Part shown: in pieces, positions 16,970-24,072 of the stretch | How positions within the stretch are numbered: the first letter of the stretch is position 1 | How the letters are laid out: every line of letters begins with the position of its first letter | DNA from: an uncultured Eubacteriales bacterium | Lineage (GTDB): Bacteria; Bacillota; Clostridia; Christensenellales; Aristaeellaceae | NCBI GenBank assembly: GCA_902801165.1 | Contig: CADCHI010000001.1 | Location: 62,001-126,000 of the forward strand | Direction: 5' to 3' | DNA: 64,000 nucleotides | Translations under genes and position numbers: made by a program | The notes under the pieces: model-generated | Seen by the model: the letters and a program-made list of their open reading frames with translations, nothing else | Told to the model about the DNA's origin: nothing | The model's database searches: none

Positions 16970-16996
16970 GGGCGCCAATTATGGCGCCCCTACGGC
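16970..16996. repeat. dispersed palindromic repeat, copy 1
   Basis: A perfect 8-bp hairpin (GGGCGCCA, loop ATTA, TGGCGCCC) is followed by CTACGGC. A second copy in reverse orientation lies at 46374-46400. It sits in a 373-nt stretch (16911-17283) without a gene, together with the 30-bp inverted repeat at 17060-17135. Confidence 0.65.
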
Positions 16997-17059
16997 AGAC
17001 ATTGAATCGCCGACAGACGATTCTTTCGAAACACCAAGTATATAAAGACACTATGTACA

Positions 17060-17135
17060 GTACAGATCCTTCGCTTCGCTCAGGATGACGGCAAATTGAA
17101 GCCAAGTCATCCTGAGCGAAGCGAAGGATCTGTAC
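17060..17135. repeat. perfect 30-bp inverted repeat (REP/MITE-like)
   Basis: Arms 17060-17089 and 17106-17135 are exact reverse complements of 30 nt with a 16-nt loop. The core word ATCCTGAGCGAAGCGAAGG is one I recall as a common intergenic repeat in gut Clostridia. It could act as a terminator or be a small mobile palindrome; no T-run is present. Confidence 0.8.
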
Positions 17136-17283
17136 GCTTTGTTGGCCCACAGGCTTAGAAGAGAGACTCATGGATCATTTATCTCATTCTTCGGCTTTGT
17201 GTGAGCGCCGCTAAACAGCAGGGGTATCGTGGTGCCCATACTGTTGAATTGTGAATGGTTTATAATCTCAGAATCTTCCTCCG

Positions 17284-18465
17284 TCAGCCCTCGCGCAGCT
17301 TCCGCGCGGCCTCCTCGCGCTGACGGCACATCTCGGCCCAGCTGGGCATGGCAGCCAGGGCGTCGGACAGGTCGGAGAGGGCCTTGGGAATGTCGATGCT
17401 CTGGGGACAGACCGCGGCGCAGGCCCCGCAGCCCAGGCAGGCGGAGGGCAGCTTTTCGGCGGGCAGCGCGTCCATCTGCATCGGCACGGTCATGCTGCTG
17501 GCGAACTTCAAATCGTTGTAGGCATGGATCAGCATGGGAATGTCCAGCTGCATGGGGCAGCCGTCGCAGCAGTAGCGGCAGCGGGTGCAGGGGAGAGCGT
17601 CCTTCAGCTCTTCGGCCAGCTCCATCAGCAGCGCGGCCTCGTCGGCGGTCTGGGCCTCGCCGCCGGAGAAGGTGGCCACGTTGTCGGCCATCTGGTCAAA
17701 GGCGGACATGCCGGAGAGCACCATCTTCACGTTGGGCAGGTTCTGCAGCCAACGGAAGCCCCAGCTGGCGACGCTCTCGTCGGGGCGGAGGGCCTTCAGC
17801 CTGGCGGTGGCGGCCTCGCTCAGCGCGGCCAGCTTGCCGCCGCGCAGCGGCTCCATCACCCACACGGGAATGCCGCGCCGGGTCAGCAGCTCGTACTTGG
17901 CCTTTGCGTCCTGGAGGGTCCAGTCCAGGTAGTTCAGCTGGATCTGGCAGAACTCCATGCTGTCGCCGGCGTAATCCAGGAACTTCTCCAGGGTGTCCGG
18001 GCGGGCGTGGGTGGAGAAGCCCAGGTGGCGGATGCGTCCCAGGCGCTTCTGCTCCTTGAAGTAGTCCAGAATGCCCCACTTCGGGTCGGTGTAGACGCCG
18101 ATGGAGTTCTCGTAGACGTTGTGCAGCAGGTAGAAGTCGAAGTATTCCACGCCGCACTTCTTCAGCTGTTGCTCGAAGATCTCGGCGGGGTTGTAGCTGG
18201 AGGCGATCTGGTGGCCGGGATACTTGTCCGCCAGGTACCAGCTCTCTCGGGGATAGGCGGCCAGGGCCTTGCCTATGGACAGCTCGCTGTGGCCGCCGTG
18301 ATAGGGCCAGGCGGTATCGAAGTAGTTGACGCCGTGGGCGATGGCGTAGTCCACCATTCGCTGCAGCTCAGCCTCGTCGATGGCCTTCTCCGGGGTCTGG
18401 GGCAGGCGCATGCAGCCGAATCCGAGGCGGGAGAGCCTTTCGCCGCAAGCTTCGTTGTACATCAT
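17284..18465 (-). CDS. aldo/keto reductase with C-terminal 2x[4Fe-4S] domain
   Basis: This cytoplasmic oxidoreductase has 393 aa. The N-terminal AKR barrel starts RLSRLGFGCMRLPQT and has NYFDTAWPYHGG with the catalytic Asp/Tyr region near residue 50, GVEYFDFYLLHN and IRHLGFSTHA. The C-terminus carries a ferredoxin-like domain with CTRCRYCCDGCPMQLDIP near residue 295 and CLGCGACAAVCPQSIDIP near residue 340, enough for two [4Fe-4S] clusters. The ATG at 18465 follows AAAGGAGG. The metallophosphoesterase gene (18522) is upstream on the same strand with a 56-nt gap, so they may form an operon. The physiological substrate is unknown. Confidence 0.93.
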   Translation of the reverse strand: MMYNEACGERLSRLGFGCMRLPQTPEKAIDEAELQRMVDYAIAHGVNYFDTAWPYHGGHSELSIGKALAAYPRESWYLADKYPGHQIASSYNPAEIFEQQLKKCGVEYFDFYLLHNVYENSIGVYTDPKWGILDYFKEQKRLGRIRHLGFSTHARPDTLEKFLDYAGDSMEFCQIQLNYLDWTLQDAKAKYELLTRRGIPVWVMEPLRGGKLAALSEAATARLKALRPDESVASWGFRWLQNLPNVKMVLSGMSAFDQMADNVATFSGGEAQTADEAALLMELAEELKDALPCTRCRYCCDGCPMQLDIPMLIHAYNDLKFASSMTVPMQMDALPAEKLPSACLGCGACAAVCPQSIDIPKALSDLSDALAAMPSWAEMCRQREEAARKLREG

Positions 18466-18521
18466 GGGAATTCCTCCTTTGGCCGTGGGGTGTCGTGTCG
18501 TTGGGAGTGGGGGAATGTGTC

Positions 18522-19268
18522 TCAGTCCAGCAGCTTCGTGGGCTCCCAGTTCAGGTAGTCGCCGGAAACCAGGCGATAGCGTATGCCGTGCATGTAGCCG
18601 ATGATGCTGTCGTGGAAGCGCCTCGCACCGTGGCAGTGGGCGTAGACGACCTGCTCCGCGCCGTAGGCCTCCGCCATGTCGGTGAAGGCGCTGTTGCGCT
18701 GGAGGATGTTGGTGGGCGGATAGTGCAGGAACATGATGAACTTCCGGTAGCCGTCGCCCCGGGCGGCCTCGAAGGAGGCTCGGAGGCGCTCCAGCTCCCG
18801 CTCCACCAGCTTTTCGGCGTGCGCGGCCTCGGCCTCGTCCCAGCCGGTGATCCTGCCCGCCCGGTTCAGGTAGAAGGGCCCCTCGAAGGTGTAGCCCTTC
18901 GTGCCCACCAGGGCGTAGTCGCGGTAGGGGAAGTAGTTGTTCTGCAAAAAGGACAGCCGCCCCTCGAAGCGGGCGTTCAGCGAGGCGGTCTTCTTCGCGT
19001 CCCAGAACATGTCGTGATTGCCCCGCAGCAGGACCTTGCGTCCCGGCAGCGCCTCGATGAAGGCCATGTCCTTTGCGCACGCCTCCAGATCGCGGCCCCA
19101 GCTGTGGTCGCCTGCCAGCAGCAGCGTGTCCTCGGGGCGGACCAGCCGGGCGCAGTTCCTGCGCACCTTGGCCTCGTGGCCCCTCCAGACGGGGTCCGTC
19201 AGCTGGCCCCGCGCCTTCACCTCGGACTGGAAGTGCAGGTGCAGGTCGCCGATCGCGTACAAGCTCAT
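18522..19268 (-). CDS. calcineurin-like metallophosphoesterase
   Basis: This cytoplasmic phosphoesterase (248 aa) has all the metal ligands of the calcineurin-like family. They are YAIGDLHLHF at the N-terminus, LLLAGDHSWGRD near residue 52, LLRGNHDMFW near residue 82, FLHYPPTN near residue 180 and VYAHCHGARR near residue 210. Inserts after GNHD fit the YkuE / serine-threonine phosphatase-like subgroup. It precedes the aldo/keto reductase by 56 nt. The substrate cannot be told from the sequence. Confidence 0.9.
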   Translation of the reverse strand: MSLYAIGDLHLHFQSEVKARGQLTDPVWRGHEAKVRRNCARLVRPEDTLLLAGDHSWGRDLEACAKDMAFIEALPGRKVLLRGNHDMFWDAKKTASLNARFEGRLSFLQNNYFPYRDYALVGTKGYTFEGPFYLNRAGRITGWDEAEAAHAEKLVERELERLRASFEAARGDGYRKFIMFLHYPPTNILQRNSAFTDMAEAYGAEQVVYAHCHGARRFHDSIIGYMHGIRYRLVSGDYLNWEPTKLLD

Positions 19269-19360
19269 GGTTCATCGCCTCGCGGGTGGGTTTGCCTCTA
19301 TTCTACCACAGAGGTGGCGCGCCGCGCAACCATTCGGCGCAGGGGTAGAGAGGGGCGGCG

Positions 19361-20701
19361 TCAGCCATTCTTGGCCAGCCGCCGGACCGTGGCGTAATAG
19401 CTGGGGATCAGGATCGCGTCTGCCCCCAGCCAGGCCAATATCTCCGCCCAGAATACGCCGGAGGGGCCGATCAGGCCGGGCAGGGCCAGCGCCGCGCCGG
19501 TGCGCATGAAGAACTCCGAGAGCCCGGAGAGCATGGGCATCAGCGTGTTGCCCATGCCCTGGAGGGTACTGCGATAGATGTACAGCACGTAGAGCACGGG
19601 AAGCCACAGGGCCATGAGGCGCAGGAACTCCAGGGCCACGGCCATGGCTTCCCCGGACAGCGCGGAGGGATCGATGAACATGCCGATGAACAGGTGCCCC
19701 AGGCCCAGCATCAGCGCCGAGATGGCGATGGCGGTGGCCGTGCCCGTGACCAGCCCCGCCCGCAGCCCCGAGCGCACGCGGTCCATCCGGCGCGCGCCGA
19801 GATTCTGCCCGGCGTAGGTGGAGAGGGCGTAGCCATAGGACACGGCGGCGATCTCCAGCAGCCCGTAGAGCTTGTTGGTGGCGGTATACCCGGCGATGAA
19901 GGCCACGCCCATGTGGTTGACGACGCTCTGGACGATCATGCCGCCGACAGCGATGATGCAGTTCTGGCCGGACACCGGCGCGCCGAGGCGCATCAGGCGG
20001 GACCAGCGCGGCCCGTCAAAGGCAAAGTCCGGTCGGCGCAGGCGCATAAAATCCACGCCGCGAAGCCGGAACAGGCAGAAGAGGCAGGAAATCACCTGGG
20101 CGATGACCGTAGCCGCTGCGGCGCTGACCACGCCCCAGCGGAACCCCAGCACGAACAGGAGATCCAGGGCGATGTTCACCAGCGAAGCCAGGACCATCGC
20201 CGTCAGCGGGGATCGGCTGTCTCCCAGCGCGCGGAGCGTGCCGGAGAGCAGGTTGTAGGCCATGACGATGGGCAGGCCCGAGAAAAGCACCGTCAGGTAG
20301 GCCGAGGCCATGGAGCGCACCTCCGCGGGCGTGCGCATCAGGCCCAGCACCGGTCGGACGGAGACCAGGGCCAGCAGGGTGATTCCGGCGGCGGCGATCA
20401 AACCCAGCGACAGCGCGCTGCCGGCGTTCTTTCTCAGGCCGTCGAAATCCTTTGCGCCAAAGGCCTGAGCGATGGGAATGCTGAAGCCCTGGGCCAGCCC
20501 CTGGGCGATGCTGAGGAACAGCCAGCTGAACCAATCGGCGGTGCCCAGCGCGGCCAGCGCCTGCAGGCCGATGCCACGGCCCACCACGCTGGCGTCCACG
20601 ATCGTATACAGCTGCTGGAACACGTTGCCCAGCATCAGCGGCAGCGCCGTGGCCAGTATCAGCCGCTGCGGTGAGCCCTGCGTCATGTCCCGAACTCTCA
20701 A
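19361..20701 (-). CDS. MATE family efflux transporter
   Basis: This 12-helix membrane exporter has 446 aa, the normal MATE length. It opens with DMTQGSPQRLILATALPLMLGNVFQQLY and has two homologous halves (DASVVGRGIGLQALAALG in the first, VVNHMGVAFIAGYTATNKL in the second). It probably uses a Na+ or H+ gradient to export cationic compounds. The start is a TTG at 20701, with GGAGGAA about 6 nt upstream; an internal ATG five codons on lacks such a site. It has its own promoter (20783-20811). Confidence 0.94.
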   Translation of the reverse strand: MRVRDMTQGSPQRLILATALPLMLGNVFQQLYTIVDASVVGRGIGLQALAALGTADWFSWLFLSIAQGLAQGFSIPIAQAFGAKDFDGLRKNAGSALSLGLIAAAGITLLALVSVRPVLGLMRTPAEVRSMASAYLTVLFSGLPIVMAYNLLSGTLRALGDSRSPLTAMVLASLVNIALDLLFVLGFRWGVVSAAAATVIAQVISCLFCLFRLRGVDFMRLRRPDFAFDGPRWSRLMRLGAPVSGQNCIIAVGGMIVQSVVNHMGVAFIAGYTATNKLYGLLEIAAVSYGYALSTYAGQNLGARRMDRVRSGLRAGLVTGTATAIAISALMLGLGHLFIGMFIDPSALSGEAMAVALEFLRLMALWLPVLYVLYIYRSTLQGMGNTLMPMLSGLSEFFMRTGAALALPGLIGPSGVFWAEILAWLGADAILIPSYYATVRRLAKNG

Positions 20702-20782
20702 AAGGCGTTCCTCCGGGTATTATGGATTCGTGTATCGCCGGGTGATCCCGCGGGTTAAGCGCCCGCAGGCCCCGGCTCCATG

Positions 20783-20811
20783 ATTCTAACATCCCCGGCG
20801 GCTTTTTTCAA
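20783..20811 (-). promoter_or_regulatory. promoter of the MATE gene
   Basis: Reading the minus strand, -35 TTGAAA (20811-20806) and -10 TAGAAT (20788-20783) are 17 bp apart. Confidence 0.65.
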
Positions 20812-20872
20812 TGGTTTGACGGGGATAAAACGATTTGACTGCCATAAAGATCGCGGCGCGTTGGGCAAGAAA

Positions 20873-20902
20873 GGGCCGGCACGGCGAATGCCGTGCCGGC
20901 CC
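20873..20902 (-). terminator. terminator of the zinc operon
   Basis: A perfect 13-bp stem (GGGCCGGCACGGC / GCCGTGCCGGCCC, 4-nt loop) lies downstream of the OB-like gene at 20997. On the minus strand CTTTCTTG follows. Confidence 0.8.
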
Positions 20903-20996
20903 AGACCACTGACAAAGTCATCAAAGCAGGAATTCGAGAAGGAGTGCAGACGTGCCGGAGTGCCCTTGTCCCGCGTCTGGGGTATGTCAGCTCTGC

Positions 20997-21422
20997 CTAT
21001 GATTTCCAGGTGAGCTCCGCGTCGAGCAGCTGTATATACATATACTCGTCCTCAAAGTAGGTGTCGAAGGTGCCGGTCACGGTGATCTCGGTGTCCAGCG
21101 GGGGATAGTCGCTGGGATAGGCGTGTTCGCCGCGCCATACGAATTCTATGCCCTGGGCGCAGCAGGCGGTCGCGTCCGAGATGATCGCCGCGAAGTATTC
21201 GTGCTTCGTGCCCGGGTCGATGTAGTAGCTGAGATTTCCCTTGATCCTGACGCGCTGGCCCGCGTAGGCCTCGGGCCGGGACATCATGTCGTAGACCTGG
21301 GAGTAGACGACCGTGCCGCTGAGGTTTGACAGGTCCAGGTCGACGGGCGGCTCCTTCGCCATTGAGGCGGTGGACAGGACGACGAGCAGCGCGACGGTCA
21401 AAAGCCATTTCTTTGCGTTCAT
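20997..21422 (-). CDS. secreted OB-fold-like protein of the zinc operon
   Basis: This is a 141-residue protein with a signal peptide (NAKKWLLTVALLVVLSTAS). The mature part reads as a small beta-barrel, with YAGQRVRIKGNLSYY, ATACCAQGIEFVW and EITVTGTFDTYF resembling OB-fold / tRNA_anti-like strands. The CCxxGIEF motif is distinctive and could bind metal. It is the last gene behind the znuA and broken znuC/znuB genes, which suggests a role in extracellular zinc handling; this is inference. I chose the ATG at 21422 because GAGGAGG lies 9 nt upstream. Confidence 0.72.
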   Translation of the reverse strand: MNAKKWLLTVALLVVLSTASMAKEPPVDLDLSNLSGTVVYSQVYDMMSRPEAYAGQRVRIKGNLSYYIDPGTKHEYFAAIISDATACCAQGIEFVWRGEHAYPSDYPPLDTEITVTGTFDTYFEDEYMYIQLLDAELTWKS

Positions 21423-21458
21423 TGAAGCAAGCCTCCTCACAGAGATGAAATTCAGGGG

Positions 21459-22026
21459 TCAGCGCAGCCGCTCGATCCCCGCGAACAGGAAGAACGCGGC
21501 GATGTTCGCGGCCACGATGGTGGAGCCCACGGGCGTGCCGCCCACGATGGAGATGAGCATGCCCAGGAGCGCGCAGGTTACGGACAGCGCGGCGGAGCAG
21601 ATCGTCACGCCCTTGAAGCTCCTGAACAGCCGCATGGCCGACAGCGCCGGGAAGATGATCAGCGCGGAGATCAGCAGCGAGCCCACCAGGTTCATGGCCA
21701 GCACGATGATGACGGCGATCACCACCGCGATCAGCAGGTTGTACGCCTCCACGCGGGTGCCGACGGCGCGGGAGAAGTCCCGCTGTATGGCCGTCTGCTG
21801 GGGGCAGGTAGCCGATTTCGTTTTGCTTCATGCCGTCGCCGAACGCGATGGAACCGCCCAGCGGCTTCTGCAGGCCCAGCATGGCGCGCATCAGCGTGGA
21901 TTTGCCGGAGCCGTTTTCGCCCACGATGCACAGGTAGTCCCCGGCGTTCACCAAGAAGCTCAAGTGCTCCAGGATCGCGTGGGATTCGTAACCCAAAGAC
22001 AGGTCGTTGATGGTCAATAGTGACAT
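21459..22026 (-). pseudogene. znuC'-'znuB fusion remnant (zinc ABC ATPase and permease)
   Basis: From 22026 the minus strand encodes the first ~75 residues of a ZnuC ATPase, with Walker A in VGENGSGKSTLMRAMLG. Around 21781-21800 it passes into the second half of a ZnuB permease (RAVGTRVEAYNLLIAVV, then AMNLVGSLLISALIIFPALS) ending at 21459. The ATPase signature and Walker B motifs and the first permease helices are missing, so about 1 kb has been lost. The join lies at a GACTTC that would be shared by an ATPase RDF and a permease DFSRAVG motif. A run of five C (21800-21804, G on +) also shifts the frame; with four C the fusion would read through as GYLPQQTAIQRDFSRAVG. The transporter cannot work from these parts. 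Confidence 0.85.
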
Positions 22027-22471
22027 GGTGGCCTCCGTTTGATATAGATAAATTGGAATTTGTCTGAGTCAGGGAAAAGGGAATAGGGAAAAGGGAATAG
22101 GAAAAGCAGTTGCCACGCAGAAGCGAAGCCTTCTTGGCTCCTCTGCCAGGGGAACTGGTTGCGCAAGGCAGCTTTGCCTTTGGCAAAGCTGATCTGGCTG
22201 AAAGCCAGACTGCCGACGGCTCGAATCGAAGATTCGAGGCGCAGTACCGCAGGAGCAGACTGAGAGGTCGTAGCCCTATACATTCTGTAATAATGGGTTG
22301 TTTTGTCGGGTGAACGACCTCTCCGCCTCGCAGGCTCGGCACCTCCCCTGAAAGGGGAGGCAAGGCTTCAGCGTTTCGGCCAGACGTAGGTATCCACAAG
22401 CGGCAGCAGCTATTCCTTTTCCCTTATCCCTTTTCCCTCGGCGTCAGCTCCGCAAATTCCAAGTTGTCGCG
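22027..22471. repeat. repeat-filled 445-nt intergenic region inside the zinc operon
   Basis: No gene is visible. Purine-rich tracts (AGGGAAAAGGGAATAGGG type) at 22071-22105 and their reverse complement at 22410-22440 bracket about 300 nt of hairpin-rich sequence. This includes GGCAGCTTTGCC-, CCTCCCCTGAAAGGGGAGG- and GAATCGAAGATTC-type palindromes. Related purine tracts occur at 51350-51380 and 51550-51580. It looks like an inserted composite intergenic repeat. Confidence 0.55.
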
Positions 22472-23443
22472 CTATCCGTTCAGCGCCTGCTTCAACACCT
22501 CGAGGTTGCCCTCCATCACGCCGAGGTAGGTGACGCCGGCCTCCACGTCGGCGGCGGTGGTCGCCTGCATGGAATCCATCGCCAGGATGCGGGCGTCCTT
22601 CGCCTGGGTGTTCTGCACGATGGTCTCGGCGATGCGATGGTTATCGCCCTCGATGGTCAGCACGGCGGGAAGGCCCAGCGCGTCCACCTTGCCCGCCAGG
22701 AATACGACGGTCTCGAAGCTGGCTTCGCCCTCGGCGGAGCAGCCCGAGAAGGCGGCGTAATAGTTCAGGCCGTAGTCGTCGGCGAGATAGCGGAAGGGGA
22801 AGCGGTCTCCGAACAGCAGGGTGTCGAAATCTGCGGCCTCGCGGACGGCGATGTATTGGGCGTCCAGCGCGTCCAGCTTTTCGATGTAGACGTCGGCGTT
22901 CGCGGCGTAGCTCCCGGCGTTGGCCGGGTCGGCCTCTGCCAAGGCGGCGTCCAGGGCCTTCACCAGCTTCCCGGCGTTGCGCAGAGAGAGCCAGACGTGC
23001 TCGTCGTACTCCACCTCATCCTCTTCTTCGTCGCCTTCTTCTTCCTCTTCGGGCTCCATGCCCTCGACGAGCTCCTCCTCCTTGATGTCCTCGCCCATGG
23101 CCTCGACTAGGTTGACGACGGCCATGTTCGGGTTCACGGATTCCGCCAGCGCGTCCTCCGCCCATTCGTCGCTCTCACTGCCCACGTAGGCGAATACGTC
23201 GCAAGCGGCGATCTTCATGATGTCCTGAGCGGTGGGCTGGTAGCTGTGAAGGTCCACGCCGTTGTCCAGCAGCAGGGTGATTTCGATAGTGTCGTTCTCT
23301 CCGGCGATTTCCCGGACCCAGTCGTAGATGGGGAAGATGGCGGTCACGACGCTGAGCCGCTTTTCCTCCGCAAGAGAGGCGCCAGCAGACATAAAAGCGA
23401 ACAGCATGGCAAGGGCGATGGCGCCAGAAATGAGCTTCTTCAT
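22472..23443 (-). CDS. znuA: zinc ABC transporter substrate-binding protein
   Basis: This extracellular Zn2+-binding protein (cluster A-I, ZnuA/AdcA type) has 323 aa. The signal peptide is MKKLISGAIALAMLFAFMS. Likely ligand regions are GVDLHSYQPTAQD near residue 70 and DEHVWLSL near residue 165. The second lobe has FGDRFPFRYLADDYGL and FSGCSAEGEAS, typical of the Firmicute branch. Between the two ligand regions lies a strongly acidic loop (about 18 Glu/Asp in residues 135-165) where many ZnuA proteins have a His-rich loop. The ATG at 23443 follows GGAGGAA. It is preceded by the small HHHEC protein gene and followed by the broken znuC/znuB. Confidence 0.9.
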   Translation of the reverse strand: MKKLISGAIALAMLFAFMSAGASLAEEKRLSVVTAIFPIYDWVREIAGENDTIEITLLLDNGVDLHSYQPTAQDIMKIAACDVFAYVGSESDEWAEDALAESVNPNMAVVNLVEAMGEDIKEEELVEGMEPEEEEEGDEEEDEVEYDEHVWLSLRNAGKLVKALDAALAEADPANAGSYAANADVYIEKLDALDAQYIAVREAADFDTLLFGDRFPFRYLADDYGLNYYAAFSGCSAEGEASFETVVFLAGKVDALGLPAVLTIEGDNHRIAETIVQNTQAKDARILAMDSMQATTAADVEAGVTYLGVMEGNLEVLKQALNG

Positions 23444-23581
23444 CGATATTTCCTCCGAATATTTGATTGTAAAGGGGGTGTGTCTGAAAAAGGGCATAAA
23501 AAGGCAAGGGCTCTCCACGCAAAACCGACCCGCGCCGCCAAAACGGCGCAGGGGCGCGTGAACCCTTGCGTTCAAAGGTGT

Positions 23582-23890
23582 TTAATTGTTCAGCCGGATC
23601 TTCCTGCCGACCAGCGTGCAGAGGGCGGGCACGGCTTCTGCCGAGGCTCCTGAGCGCCGTTCGCGGCCCGGGGTCAGGACAAGGCAAGCCAGAAGCAGTG
23701 CCAGCAGGGCCATGCCGAAGCCGCAGCGCAGCTGCTCGACCTGCGCGATGAACTGGCAGATCGGGCAATCCTCGCCGGTGCATTCGTGATGATGCGCCGC
23801 CTCGTGCACGATATAGGCGGAGGAAACGAATATGGAGAGCATTACGACCACGCAGATGATCGCCGCGATCGCTTTTCTGCGCCTGTTCAT
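23582..23890 (-). CDS. small membrane protein with His/Cys cluster, zinc operon
   Basis: This 102-residue protein has a hydrophobic segment at residues 8-30 and another at about 60-75. Between them lies HEAAHHHECTGEDCPICQF, a dense His/Cys/acidic patch that should face the outside. It is the first gene after the zinc-operon promoter, upstream of znuA. The patch suggests extracytoplasmic zinc capture or sensing, which is inference; I do not know a named family for it. Confidence 0.7.
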   Translation of the reverse strand: MNRRRKAIAAIICVVVMLSIFVSSAYIVHEAAHHHECTGEDCPICQFIAQVEQLRCGFGMALLALLLACLVLTPGRERRSGASAEAVPALCTLVGRKIRLNN

Positions 23891-23923
23891 GATCCGTTCC
23901 CTCCTTTCCTGATGATCATCCCT

Positions 23924-23951
23924 ATTTTAGCACGGCACAGTGATTTATCAA
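23924..23951 (-). promoter_or_regulatory. zinc operon promoter
   Basis: Reading the minus strand, -35 TTGATA (23951-23946) and -10 TAAAAT (23929-23924) are 16 bp apart, 34 nt upstream of the start at 23890. Confidence 0.75.
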
Positions 23952-23953
23952 TA

Positions 23954-23968
23954 TGAAAATCGTTTTCA
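23954..23968. promoter_or_regulatory. candidate Zur/Fur-family operator
   Basis: TGAAAAT-C-GTTTTCA is a 7-1-7 inverted repeat (one mismatch) of the Fur-superfamily form TGAnAAT-n-ATTnTCA. It lies 2 bp upstream of the -35 box of the zinc operon, so a bound Zur could block RNA polymerase when zinc is ample. Confidence 0.65.
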
Positions 23969-24072
23969 ATTTGGCGAGAATCTGTGAACGAACCTGGGAG
24001 AATGCATGGCGGCAGACCCGCAAACGCGGGTCTGCCGCCATGTGAATAGGTGCTTTTATCGTGAATCCCGCC

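Noticed and set aside
17229..18558. Plus-strand frames opposite the aldo/keto reductase
   Set aside because: Arg/Ser-rich shadow translations; the minus strand shows AKR and [4Fe-4S] motifs.
21052..21790. Continuation of the ZnuC frame as a 324-residue novel protein
   Set aside because: After the C5 run the frame reads Arg/Pro/His-rich nonsense, while the neighbouring frame shows genuine ZnuB helices and then the OB-like protein. This is a frameshift, not a new gene.
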